Positions 9,119 through 17,409 of a stretch of DNA of 64,000 bases are shown one piece after another. Both the position numbers and the translations under genes were made by a program. Each line of letters opens with the position of its first letter. Position 1 is the stretch's first letter. This DNA comes from Chloroflexota bacterium (GTDB lineage Bacteria; Chloroflexota; Anaerolineae; Anaerolineales; Villigracilaceae). Below the pieces are notes generated by a model, which worked only from the letters and a program-made list of their open reading frames with translations, was not told the DNA's origin and made no database searches. Location of the stretch: assembly GCA_013388855.1 (NCBI GenBank), contig JACAEM010000016.1:124001-188000 (forward strand), read 5' to 3'.

Positions 9119-10147
9119 ATGCGCTTGTTTCTCCGATACCTGCTTTTGCTCTCGATACTGGTCATCATCGCCTGGGTGAAAATTCCTCAGCGGTATGGGC
9201 TCGATTTTCCCAGGAACCCCGGCCCGGAATTCGACCGTCAAGTGCGGACTCTCTATGCCGATAGGATCAACGAAGGGAAGCCGGAGATCGTGTTGCTGGG
9301 CGACTCCACCTTGAAGGATGCGGTCAATGCCGAACTGCTGTCTATATTGACCGGGAGGAAGGTGGCGAAATTCGATGTCCCCGGTTCAGCGTCCGCCTTC
9401 TGGTATCTCGTATTGAAGAATAACATCGTTGTAGCCGAACACCGTCCCCGGATGGTGGTCATCATATTCCGTGATACGATCCTGACCGCGCCGGGGTACC
9501 GTGTGCACGGGGCATATCTGGTTCAACTCGATGAGTTTGCGGCGCGCCGAGAGCCGATCCTGCTTGAACGCGCCTATCTCAATCAGATGAGCCCGGTGGA
9601 GATATGGGCGGAACAGTATTTTCCCTTGTATAGCGCCGGGGAACAGGTGCAAAAGGAGGTCGATGCCTGGATCCGTTATTCATTCCCCAACTGGCTGGGA
9701 TGTAACAAGGACTGCACGGACAAAAGCATGTATGAGGTCTTCACTTCCGCCGACTTGGAGCCCGGTCAACTGCGGAATGCTGTGGCAACTGCGGAACAAT
9801 ATCTCTATGCCCGGGCACGTCTGGATTTCGAGCGCCAGGTCAATAAATCCTTCCTGCCGGAAATGATCCGCCTCACGAAAGAGAATGGCATCCAATTGAT
9901 TGTGGTGCGGCTGAAAAACCAGATGACCGGCACAGATGGGTCGGAGACACCGGAGGTCAGGCGATACATCGAAGAACTCACCCGCTATCTTGGCAAACAG
10001 AGTGTGATCTTTCTTGATTACGGAAAAGACCCGCGTCTGGCGCGTGAATACTACAAAGATGCGTTGCACCTGAATCCTGAAGGTGAAACGGTCTTTACAC
10101 AGATCCTGGCGGAGGGGCTAGGCGAGGCGCTAAAACAGGATAAATGA
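9119..10147 (+). CDS. Membrane-anchored SGNH-like protein, paralogue 1
   Basis: An N-terminal uncleaved membrane helix (RYLLLLSILVIIAWV) is followed by an extracytoplasmic domain. The SGNH signature is seen as GDS at residues 61-63 (IVLLGDSTLKD) and a C-terminal DxxH at 314-317 (YKDALHLN), giving the Ser/Asp/His triad. A conserved CxxxCTD (C195, C199) could form a disulfide. It is one of three paralogues (about 340 aa) grouped with an AlgI-like MBOAT. By analogy with AlgJ/AlgX/PatB proteins it may transfer acyl groups to an exported glycan; this is inference. An esterase role is the alternative. Confidence 0.65.
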   Translation: MRLFLRYLLLLSILVIIAWVKIPQRYGLDFPRNPGPEFDRQVRTLYADRINEGKPEIVLLGDSTLKDAVNAELLSILTGRKVAKFDVPGSASAFWYLVLKNNIVVAEHRPRMVVIIFRDTILTAPGYRVHGAYLVQLDEFAARREPILLERAYLNQMSPVEIWAEQYFPLYSAGEQVQKEVDAWIRYSFPNWLGCNKDCTDKSMYEVFTSADLEPGQLRNAVATAEQYLYARARLDFERQVNKSFLPEMIRLTKENGIQLIVVRLKNQMTGTDGSETPEVRRYIEELTRYLGKQSVIFLDYGKDPRLAREYYKDALHLNPEGETVFTQILAEGLGEALKQDK

Positions 10148-10161
10148 GCCCTTAAGGCACC

Positions 10162-11181
10162 ATGCATTCCTTCCTTCGATATACACTCCTGCTTTTGTTC
10201 ATGATTGCCGTTTCGTGGGCGGCGATTCCCGGCTGGCTTGATATCGAATTTCCAAGACAGCCCGGTCCCGAATTCGACCGCCAGATGCGGAGGTCGTACC
10301 TTAATCTGCTGGACGATGAAAAACCGGATATTGTCATCATGGGCGATTCCACCATGAGAGATGGTGTAGACCCCGACCTGCTGTCCACCCTCACAAATCG
10401 GAAGGTTGCAAGTATCGATCTGCCTGGTTCGGCATCTGCGTTCTGGTATCTCATCATCAAAAACAATCTGGTGATCGCCACACATCGCCCGGAAGCAATT
10501 GTCATCGTGTTCAGGGATACCATGCTGACTGCGCCGGGGTTTCGCGTCCATGGAGGGTATTTCGTCAAATTGGATGAATTTGCGGCACAGCACGAACCGG
10601 TCTTGCTCGAACGTGCCTACCTCAACCAGATGAGCCCGGTGGAGATATGGGCCGAAAGGTACTTTCCTTTGTACGGCGCACGCGACAAGATCCGGGAAAG
10701 GATCGATTCTTTAATCCGATATTTCATCCCCGGTTGGTTGAACTGCAACAGGGAATGTACGGATCAAAATCTGAGCGAAACGTTTATCACCTCCGATCTC
10801 GAACCCGGTCAATTGAGGGATGCGATGGCTTCGGTGGAACGGTATCTGTACGCCCCATCTCAACTGGATTTTGAAAAACAGGTGGATCATTCCTTCCTGA
10901 CCGAAATCATCCGCATCACTGAAGAGCGGGGAATTCAATTGGTTGTGGTCAGAATAAAAAATCAGATTACGGGTATAGGCAGTAGAGAGACTGCCGCCTT
11001 AAAAAAGTATATTTCAGACCTTTCCGATTATCTCGACAGCCAGGGAGTGATCTTCCTCGACTATGGGCGTGAGCCGAGTCTCAGCAATAAACATTTCAAA
11101 GACATCCTGCACTTAAATTCAGAAGGCGAGGTCGTGTTCACGCAATTGCTTGCCGAAGGATTGAACGAAACTCTGAAGTAA
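10162..11181 (+). CDS. Membrane-anchored SGNH-like protein, paralogue 2
   Basis: The second paralogue starts 14 nt after the first stop, with a weak AAGG ribosome site. It has the same plan: a signal anchor (RYTLLLLFMIAVSWAAI), GDS in IVIMGDSTMRD, the conserved block PGSASAFWYL, a Cys pair in NCNRECTD and a C-terminal DxxH (FKDILHLN). Paralogues 2 and 3 share WAAIPGW after the helix, whereas paralogue 1 differs there. The three catalytic signatures are intact in all copies, so they are probably active enzymes with different acceptors or partly redundant. Confidence 0.65.
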   Translation: MHSFLRYTLLLLFMIAVSWAAIPGWLDIEFPRQPGPEFDRQMRRSYLNLLDDEKPDIVIMGDSTMRDGVDPDLLSTLTNRKVASIDLPGSASAFWYLIIKNNLVIATHRPEAIVIVFRDTMLTAPGFRVHGGYFVKLDEFAAQHEPVLLERAYLNQMSPVEIWAERYFPLYGARDKIRERIDSLIRYFIPGWLNCNRECTDQNLSETFITSDLEPGQLRDAMASVERYLYAPSQLDFEKQVDHSFLTEIIRITEERGIQLVVVRIKNQITGIGSRETAALKKYISDLSDYLDSQGVIFLDYGREPSLSNKHFKDILHLNSEGEVVFTQLLAEGLNETLK

Positions 11182-11224
11182 AGCCATCGACCAGAGGCTG
11201 CCAAACCCTACAAAAGGACAATGC

Positions 11225-11230
11225 TATAAT
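11225..11230 (+). promoter_or_regulatory. -10 element upstream of the MBOAT gene
   Basis: A perfect TATAAT lies 30 nt before the ATG at 11261. GGAG in the leader sits 7 nt before the ATG. This promoter has a leader, unlike many others in the window. Confidence 0.55.
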
Positions 11231-11260
11231 GTATCGTCATCTTTCCGTCTGGAGACGTCA

Positions 11261-12664
11261 ATGAGTTTTGCAAGTCTTTCGTTCATTATTTTTCTGGTAT
11301 GTACCTTCGCTTTATACTGGCTGGTAAAAAAGCGGGAATGGCAAAATCCGATTCTCCTGGCAGCAAGCTACCTCTTCTACGGATGGGTTACCCCATCGTT
11401 GGCGGTCATGCTCGGCGCATCCACCATGCTTGATTTTTTCCTGGCGCGCGGCATACAGGCAAGCCCAGTCCGCACGCGCCTTTTCATGGCATTGAGCTTG
11501 ACCCTTAATCTGGGCGTTCTCGCCGGTTTCAAGTATTACAATTTTTTCAACGACGAACTGGCGAATTTCGTTACCTCGCTTGGGATGAACGGCGATTTTT
11601 TCCTGACCCGCGTGCTGCTCCCCGCCGGATTGTCATTCTACACGCTGAAAAAACTCGGCTACATGATCGACGTCTCGCGCGGCATGTTGAAACCGACCCA
11701 TGCCCTCGTGGATTTTGCGTTGTACGTCTCGTTTTTCCCGCAGATCATTGCCGGTCCCATCGAACGCCCGCAAAAGTTATTGCCGCAAATCGAAGCGCAG
11801 CGCGCATGGAAGGCGGATTTTTTTTACGGCGCATGGCCCCTGATCTTGATGGGCTTTTTCAAAAAGATCGTCATCGCCGACAATATTAAGATAATCTCCG
11901 ACCAAATTTTTTCACTCGATGAACCGTCCATTTTTTTACTTATCATGGGCGCGCTGGCTTTTACCCTGCAGATCCTGGCGGATTTCTCAGGATACACTGA
12001 CATGTCCCGCGGGTTCGCCATGCTCTTTGGGTTTCAGACCAGCGAGAACTTCAATCTACCCTACACCTCCCTCACCCCCACCGACTTCTGGAACCGTTGG
12101 CATATCACCCTGTCGAACTGGCTGAGGGACTATATCTTTTTCCCCATCGGACGCGCCCTGAAAAGGAGCCGCCTCAACCTCCCCCCATGGCAGGTCTTGT
12201 CCATTCCACCGATCGCCACGATGTTCATCAGCGGCTTATGGCATGGTGCCGGGTGGAACTTTGTAATGTGGGGGGTATATTACGGAGTGCTCATCAGCGT
12301 CTATCAGCTCGTCGGCATCCGCGGCGACTGGAAGCCCAAATCACCTTGGGCACACGGGCTGGCGTGGTTCGTCATGTTCACCTTCATCGTAATCGGCTGG
12401 GCAATGTTCCGCGCCCCGTCGCTGGCATGGCTGGGAAACATCCTCTTCAACGAACCCTTCCTCCACTCACAAAGCGATTTGATTGTCGGATTGATCGCGT
12501 TTTCGATGGTAATTGCCTACTCCATTCCACTGTGGATCAAACTTGGACTGGACAAGTACGCGAAAGATGGCTGGCTCACGTCCGCTTATTATGCTTTTGC
12601 CACCGTGCTCATTATCGTCTTCCTCAACGCCACATTCCCGGATTTCATCTACAACCAGTTCTAG
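11261..12664 (+). CDS. MBOAT-family O-acyltransferase (AlgI/DltB-like)
   Basis: A 467-aa polytopic membrane protein of the MBOAT family, which passes acyl groups (commonly acetyl) across the membrane for transfer to cell-surface polymers. Both conserved histidines are visible: H281 in FWNRWHITLSNW and H328 in ISGLWHGAGWNF, as in AlgI. Further family blocks are LPAGLSFYTLKKLGYMID and FFPQIIAGPIERP. It stands between SGNH paralogues 2 and 3. MBOAT plus SGNH partner pairs (AlgI with AlgJ/X, PatA with PatB) support a glycan O-acylation role. The acceptor polymer is unknown. Confidence 0.88.
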   Translation: MSFASLSFIIFLVCTFALYWLVKKREWQNPILLAASYLFYGWVTPSLAVMLGASTMLDFFLARGIQASPVRTRLFMALSLTLNLGVLAGFKYYNFFNDELANFVTSLGMNGDFFLTRVLLPAGLSFYTLKKLGYMIDVSRGMLKPTHALVDFALYVSFFPQIIAGPIERPQKLLPQIEAQRAWKADFFYGAWPLILMGFFKKIVIADNIKIISDQIFSLDEPSIFLLIMGALAFTLQILADFSGYTDMSRGFAMLFGFQTSENFNLPYTSLTPTDFWNRWHITLSNWLRDYIFFPIGRALKRSRLNLPPWQVLSIPPIATMFISGLWHGAGWNFVMWGVYYGVLISVYQLVGIRGDWKPKSPWAHGLAWFVMFTFIVIGWAMFRAPSLAWLGNILFNEPFLHSQSDLIVGLIAFSMVIAYSIPLWIKLGLDKYAKDGWLTSAYYAFATVLIIVFLNATFPDFIYNQF

Positions 12665-12668
12665 CCCC

Positions 12669-13694
12669 ATGCGCTCCTTCTTCCGATATCTGATATTGCT
12701 TTCTGCTCTGGTCACTATTTCATGGGCGGCAATACCGGGCTGGTTCAATATCCGGTTTCCCAGACAAGCCGGTCCCCATTTCAATCGTGAAGTGAGAAGA
12801 AAATACATCACGACACTGAACAAGGAACAACCGGATATTGTCCTGCTGGGCGATTCGACCATGATGGAGGGCGTGGACCCTGAACTTTTATCTGAACTAA
12901 CAGGGAGGCAAGTATCGAGTTTTCATTCGTTGGGATCGGCGTCCGCTTTCTGGTATCTCATATTGAAGAATAACATCGTTATCGCCGACCATCACCCGCA
13001 AACAGTAATTATCGTATTTAGGGACACCATGCTTACTGCGCCGGGTTTTCGTGTGTACGGGGGGTTCCTGGATAATCTGGACGAATTTGCAACTGATCAT
13101 GAAACCGTCCTGCTCGAAAAGGCATACCTTAATCACATGAACTGGGCGGAAATCCAGGCGGAGGAACACATCCCATTATACAGTGCAAGAGAGAATCTTC
13201 GGGAAAAGGTAGATACTTGGATTCGTTATCTGGTTCCGGCCTGGTTGGGTTGTGACAGGCAATGTACGGATGATGCCATGTTTAACGTGTTCACATCCGC
13301 CGAGCTTGAACCGGGGCAACTACAGAGCAGGATCACAACAGTGGAAGAGTATCTTTATACTCCATCCCAACTGGATTTCCATCAGAACGTGGATCAATCC
13401 TTTCTGCCTGAAATCATCCAACTCACCAGGGAGAACAATATACAATTGATTGTCGTAAGACTGAAGCCCAATACAATAAGGACCATCCGGTTGGATGCCC
13501 CGGCTGTGGGACAATATATCACTGACCTATCCAGCTATCTTGCTGAAAACGGGGTGGTCTTTTTGGATTACGGGCGCGACCCGCGACTCAGGAGTGATTA
13601 TTTTAGAGACAGCCTGCATCTGAAACCGGAAGGCAAAACCCTGTTTACGCAGATTCTGGCAGAAGGGCTGAATGGGGTTTTGAAAAAGGACTAG
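12669..13694 (+). CDS. Membrane-anchored SGNH-like protein, paralogue 3
   Basis: The start was moved from 12513 to the ATG at 12669, four bases after the MBOAT stop, because the upstream part is only the MBOAT gene read in another frame. Architecture matches paralogues 1 and 2: a signal anchor (RYLILLSALVTISWAAI), GDS in IVLLGDSTMMEG, Cys pair in GCDRQCTD and DxxH in FRDSLHLK. Tight spacing to the MBOAT gene makes this the most likely direct partner. Its TAG stop shares the tetramer CTAG with the stop of the convergent gene. Confidence 0.65.
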   Translation: MRSFFRYLILLSALVTISWAAIPGWFNIRFPRQAGPHFNREVRRKYITTLNKEQPDIVLLGDSTMMEGVDPELLSELTGRQVSSFHSLGSASAFWYLILKNNIVIADHHPQTVIIVFRDTMLTAPGFRVYGGFLDNLDEFATDHETVLLEKAYLNHMNWAEIQAEEHIPLYSARENLREKVDTWIRYLVPAWLGCDRQCTDDAMFNVFTSAELEPGQLQSRITTVEEYLYTPSQLDFHQNVDQSFLPEIIQLTRENNIQLIVVRLKPNTIRTIRLDAPAVGQYITDLSSYLAENGVVFLDYGRDPRLRSDYFRDSLHLKPEGKTLFTQILAEGLNGVLKKD

Positions 13695-14395
13695 AAAACA
13701 AAATATCCAATCAAAGCTGATGCAACAACCAGCGTGATATTATCCACATCTTTGAACGGCAGGGATTCGATTAGCGTCGCGCCGAGGGCGATCCATGTGA
13801 CCGGGAGGAGATAAGCTCGCATCGGCGCGGCAAAAATTCCCGCCCAGGCATATATTGCGATGACAAAGAGGGTCAGCAGCCAGCCGCCGATGAAAACGCT
13901 CAGAAGTCCGGCAAAACTTTTTTCACGGGACCAGGCCAGTTTCGGAGATCTGACGCGCCGCCCGATGATGTCGGCAATGCCGTCGCCGCCGCACATCATC
14001 ATCAAAGCGGCAATGCCGATCGGGGAGTCTTTCCAATAAACGACCGTCAACAGGACAAACATGATTCCGTAAAAAAGCGGTCCACGCAGAATCTCGCGGC
14101 GGTCTCCCGTACGCGACATCGCCTGCACGGAAGCTTCGTCCTTCATGATCCCCAGCCCCACCAGCGCGAATTGGACCGTGATGGCGAACGGCACGAGCGC
14201 AGCAAGCCAGCGCGAAATAGGCAAGTCCGGGAACATCAACCAGCACAGCACGAAGATCGGGCCCGTCCCGATGTGGATGACCTTGCGGCTGAGTTTACTT
14301 TCGATCCAGCCGCGGTGAGCGAGATAATCCATAAGACGCAGGAAGAGGATGGCAATGGCAAAGGTGAGGACGGTGGCAAGGTATGGATTCATCAT
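13691..14395 (-). CDS. Phytol/dolichol kinase-like integral membrane protein (VTE5/SEC59 type)
   Basis: A 234-aa polytopic membrane protein of the CTP-dependent phytol/polyprenol kinase and CDP-DAG synthase-like superfamily. The signature GGDGIADIIGRR and the following WSREKSFAGLLSVFIGG match this family, as does SRKVIHIGTGP near the N-terminus. It would phosphorylate an isoprenoid alcohol such as phytol, geranylgeraniol or dolichol at the membrane; substrate is inferred only. It lies 30 nt downstream of the 635-aa orphan gene and may be co-transcribed with it. Its stop overlaps the convergent SGNH gene by 4 nt. Confidence 0.72.
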   Translation of the reverse strand: MMNPYLATVLTFAIAILFLRLMDYLAHRGWIESKLSRKVIHIGTGPIFVLCWLMFPDLPISRWLAALVPFAITVQFALVGLGIMKDEASVQAMSRTGDRREILRGPLFYGIMFVLLTVVYWKDSPIGIAALMMMCGGDGIADIIGRRVRSPKLAWSREKSFAGLLSVFIGGWLLTLFVIAIYAWAGIFAAPMRAYLLPVTWIALGATLIESLPFKDVDNITLVVASALIGYFVF

Positions 14396-14425
14396 GAGTC
14401 TTGTCTCAAGCGATTCATCCGTTGA

Positions 14426-16333
14426 TTAGGATGCGCCATTTAAAAATTTATTGAACATCTTCTTGACCTTTTTGCGCTGGATAAAGGCAATCCGAAGCAT
14501 ATAAAGCGCTCCGATGATCAGTACAATGGAGAGCCCTGTTCCGACGACCCCCAAAGCCCAATGCCAAAAGGTAATGGACTCTCCAAAACCAGTCCAAATA
14601 TCCGCCCAAAATGATGGGAGCATTAATAGGGTCAAGGTGAGAGAGGCGGCTGCCAACCCAATCGACAGGATGGTCGAATTGTCATTCTCCTTTTCCGAGA
14701 GGTCGGCAAGATACAATTCATCCACATGATCCACAACGCTGTTGATGCTCGTGATATTTCTCTCGATGTGTTGTTGAATTGTCGGCACGCCCAATTGCTC
14801 CAGCAGGTATTCCGCTTTTCTAATCGCATATTCGGCACGGCTCCACAACTGCGGATGACTTAAACTCTGGGAGAGCGCCGCCAAATGCCTGAGAGTAGCG
14901 GCGCGCGCCACCAGGTCCGGCAGGCGCGTTCCCAATCGAATATCTCCCGAAAAAAGCATGGAGCGCGTTTCGTGGACCGTCTGGGCAATTTCTCCCAACA
15001 GTTCATATGATTCGCTCTCGATCAACTGCGACAGGACGCGGATCTCCACCAGGAATTCAACCAGCCGTTCGATGGCGCCCCAATATCGCGCATACTTGAC
15101 ATGCAAGGTGGAGCTTGGAACAGTGGAGACGGAGATTTCACTGTTCTTCCACTCCTGCGATGGGATGATCAGGGCCGTTCTCGGTCCAAGCATACAAAAC
15201 TCATCATTCCAGGATGCCTGGTTTTGCTCGAACAGGCCGTCTACGAGACTCCACTTCGGGTTTGGAAACGACCCTGCGGCTTCGATCATCTGCGTGGTCA
15301 CCACATCATCCGCTTTTTTACCGTCGTCGGAAGCGTTTCGGAGCAGGGAACCTTCCACCAGATTTACCAGGGCGCGTTTCAACAAATGCGAGTGTCGGAT
15401 ATCATTCAGTGTCGCTTTGATCTGGGCGCGACTGTTCAATTTCCCATTCTGTTTTTTGATGAGGGACGGCTCGGCCAGTATGTCTTCGAAATGGTGGATC
15501 ACATATGAATCGTGCAACGGGATGGACAACGACGGTTCTGGTTTCACCAGTTTGACCGGTTCCGCATTCTTGAGCGGGATCTCAGCCCCGATCGTTTGCA
15601 CGAATCTCGAAGCCACTTCCATGGCAATCTTCCACTGAATGGGATAATACAAGAGATCCCCTGTTTCATCCTCGGCGCTTCCCACCCACTCCAGCAGTGC
15701 CTTCACCGATCTTTCTTTGACGCTCAAAGTCTCCGGTTGATTAAAATATCGTTCACGGGAATGTTTCAGCCATTTTTGAGCGCTGGGCACATCGAGCGAT
15801 TCCTGCAAACGCAACACATCCTGCGCAATCGCAAGGAGCGAACGGGACTTTTCCCGGAACCGGTGCGTGAGCCGGAACACAAAGAACCCGGAAACCGTCG
15901 GGCGGATATAGATATCCCAACGATCCCAAACCTTTTTGAACAACGTCTTGAATTGGAAATTGGTCTCCAGGTCGGGGGAAAACTCGATCTGGGATTTATC
16001 GACAACGTAGATCGGAAAGTTGTACTCTTCGAGCATCAGGGATCGGAAGATGCCCGTCGCAAAACCTATTTGTTCTAGAGGCATCATGTCGCCGGGAGTC
16101 AACCGCTTCCCTGCCTGTCCGGCGCGACGCCGCTTGTATTCCTCCATGGTGATGAAAACTTTCTGACTATCTATTTTCCCCGGCCACGTGGTGCGCAATA
16201 TATCTGCAAACTCCGGCTTTCCTCGAAGAACCTCGAACCGTTCCCTCTCGTTTTCGTTCCCTGCAATGAAACGCTTCATGTTCATGACAAGGATTACGCT
16301 GGTATACCCTCTTGCCGAGATATTCGCCCTCAT
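14426..16333 (-). CDS. Large uncharacterised protein with two C-terminal membrane helices
   Basis: I do not recognise this 635-aa protein. The start was moved to the ATG at 16333, which has a strong AAGGAGAGG site; the ORF track begins at a TTG just upstream. Residues 1 to about 560 are soluble, predicted mostly helical, with few motifs. The C-terminus has a long helical stretch, then two membrane helices (ILSIGLAAASLTLTLLML and FWHWALGVVGTGLSIVLIIG) and a basic tail (QRKKVKKMFNK). This layout resembles CorA or RMD1-like proteins in outline, but no GMN motif is present. It is the first gene downstream of tRNA-Ile on the same strand. Confidence 0.6.
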   Translation of the reverse strand: MRANISARGYTSVILVMNMKRFIAGNENERERFEVLRGKPEFADILRTTWPGKIDSQKVFITMEEYKRRRAGQAGKRLTPGDMMPLEQIGFATGIFRSLMLEEYNFPIYVVDKSQIEFSPDLETNFQFKTLFKKVWDRWDIYIRPTVSGFFVFRLTHRFREKSRSLLAIAQDVLRLQESLDVPSAQKWLKHSRERYFNQPETLSVKERSVKALLEWVGSAEDETGDLLYYPIQWKIAMEVASRFVQTIGAEIPLKNAEPVKLVKPEPSLSIPLHDSYVIHHFEDILAEPSLIKKQNGKLNSRAQIKATLNDIRHSHLLKRALVNLVEGSLLRNASDDGKKADDVVTTQMIEAAGSFPNPKWSLVDGLFEQNQASWNDEFCMLGPRTALIIPSQEWKNSEISVSTVPSSTLHVKYARYWGAIERLVEFLVEIRVLSQLIESESYELLGEIAQTVHETRSMLFSGDIRLGTRLPDLVARAATLRHLAALSQSLSHPQLWSRAEYAIRKAEYLLEQLGVPTIQQHIERNITSINSVVDHVDELYLADLSEKENDNSTILSIGLAAASLTLTLLMLPSFWADIWTGFGESITFWHWALGVVGTGLSIVLIIGALYMLRIAFIQRKKVKKMFNKFLNGAS

Positions 16334-16355
16334 CTGCCTCTCCTTGAACAAAAGG

Positions 16356-16428
16356 TGGGCCCAGCAGGATTCGAACCTGCGACCAAGCGATTATGAGTCG
16401 CCTGCGCTAACCGCTGCGCCATGGGCCC
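16356..16428 (-). tRNA. tRNA-Ile2 (anticodon CAU, lysidine type)
   Basis: A 73-nt cloverleaf with acceptor GGGCCCA / TGGGCCC, loop CTCATAA and T loop TTCGAAT. The CAU anticodon could mean Met. However, the stretch from the D-stem end through the anticodon arm and variable loop closely matches the E. coli ileX tRNA as I recall it, so tRNA-Ile2 is the better call. CCA is not fully encoded (ACC then TTTT). Confidence 0.8.
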
Positions 16429-16443
16429 CTTGTTAAGTACCAA

Positions 16444-16495
16444 GTGTCAGGTGCTTCGGTGTCACGTGACACCTGAAACCTTGACACCTGACACC
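16444..16495. repeat. Nested palindrome between two tRNA genes
   Basis: A perfect 16-bp palindrome (GGTGTCACGTGACACC, 16458-16473) sits inside a larger inverted repeat (GTGTCAGGTG / CACCTGACAC). It separates tRNA-Gly from tRNA-Ile. It could be a processing or termination hairpin, a protein-binding palindrome, or a dispersed repeat. Confidence 0.6.
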
Positions 16496-16505
16496 AACTG
16501 TAGAG

Positions 16506-16577
16506 AGCGGGAGACGGGATTCGAACCCGCGGATATCAGCTTGGAAGGCTGATGCCTTACCACTTGGCGACTCCCGC
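16506..16577 (-). tRNA. tRNA-Gly (UCC)
   Basis: A 72-nt cloverleaf with acceptor GCGGGAG / CTCCCGC, D arm GCC...GGC, anticodon stem TCAGC / GCTGA around loop CTTCCAA, and T arm GCGGG-TTCGAAT-CCCGT. The anticodon is TCC. CCA is not encoded. Confidence 0.93.
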
Positions 16578-16629
16578 ATGCGGCGGTATTTTACCACAAC
16601 TAGGTTTTGTCATCGCAAAGCCTGCGCGA

Positions 16630-17346
16630 CTATTCCCTGGACTTCGGCTCCTGTGATTCTTCGATCAGCTCTTTCGGCGTTGCTGCGCCGCAGGCGGGGC
16701 AGGCATATTCGTTCTCCACAGGGACATACGACCTCTTACAGTACGGGCAGTCGATGGAACGCGGCGCTACAGGTACTTCCACCTCTTTGACAACTTCACG
16801 CGTCACTTCGCGGGTGCGGGTCCGCCCGCCGCCCAACACGACCACATCCCCAACACCCGGGAAACGGGAACCGCTCGAAGAAGTGGAAGCTGGTATGCTT
16901 TTCGCCTGCGGTTTGGATCCGCCACCGCCCGACGATTTCTTTTTCGACGAGCCACCTGATAAACCCTTCCCGCCCGCGCCCAACACAAGAAACAGGACCG
17001 CGATGATCACTACCGCCGCCAGGGTTACGAACACAATGATGACAGTCAGCCGGATCGCGCGTGGAATGTTATACAGTTCGTAACCGTAACTGAACAGGAA
17101 CACGCCTCCGATATAGAATGGAGCCAGGATGGCAAGCAAGACCACGCCGGTGCTTTGCTCCAGTTGATTCTCAAACCACGTCTGATAAATGACCAGGATA
17201 ATCACACCAAGCGCCGCCAGCGCAATTAATCCGCCGGGGACGAGGATATGCAATGGCTTGCCGGGTTTTGAGTCGTCATGATCGTATTCAACGACCTCAT
17301 GTGTCTTTGCGGCGACCTGCCGGGCACGATATTGTGATTGGGGCAT
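16630..17346 (-). CDS. Membrane protein with C-terminal zinc ribbon
   Basis: A 238-aa protein with three predicted membrane helices (LHILVPGGLIALAALGVIILVIY, VLLAILAPFYIGGVFLFSYGY, IRLTVIIVFVTLAAVVIIAVLFLV). A flexible Gly/Ser/Lys linker follows. The C-terminal zinc ribbon has two CxxC pairs (DCPYCKRSY...ACPACGAA). AAAGGTAA lies just before the ATG. The function is unknown. The plan is the reverse of the first gene in the window, which has N-terminal zinc ribbons. Confidence 0.75.
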   Translation of the reverse strand: MPQSQYRARQVAAKTHEVVEYDHDDSKPGKPLHILVPGGLIALAALGVIILVIYQTWFENQLEQSTGVVLLAILAPFYIGGVFLFSYGYELYNIPRAIRLTVIIVFVTLAAVVIIAVLFLVLGAGGKGLSGGSSKKKSSGGGGSKPQAKSIPASTSSSGSRFPGVGDVVVLGGGRTRTREVTREVVKEVEVPVAPRSIDCPYCKRSYVPVENEYACPACGAATPKELIEESQEPKSRE

Positions 17347-17409
17347 GTGAGTTACCTTTCTACACCATTAAACCATATACGCAAATTCCCACGCAATGAC
17401 GCACAGAAA

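Noticed and set aside
14426-16333. CorA-type magnesium channel
   Set aside because: Only the two C-terminal helices resemble it; the GMN motif that follows the first helix in CorA is absent.
16356-16428. Elongator tRNA-Met for the CAU tRNA
   Set aside because: The D-stem end, anticodon arm and variable loop match tRNA-Ile2 (ileX) closely rather than tRNA-Met; presence of tilS would confirm.
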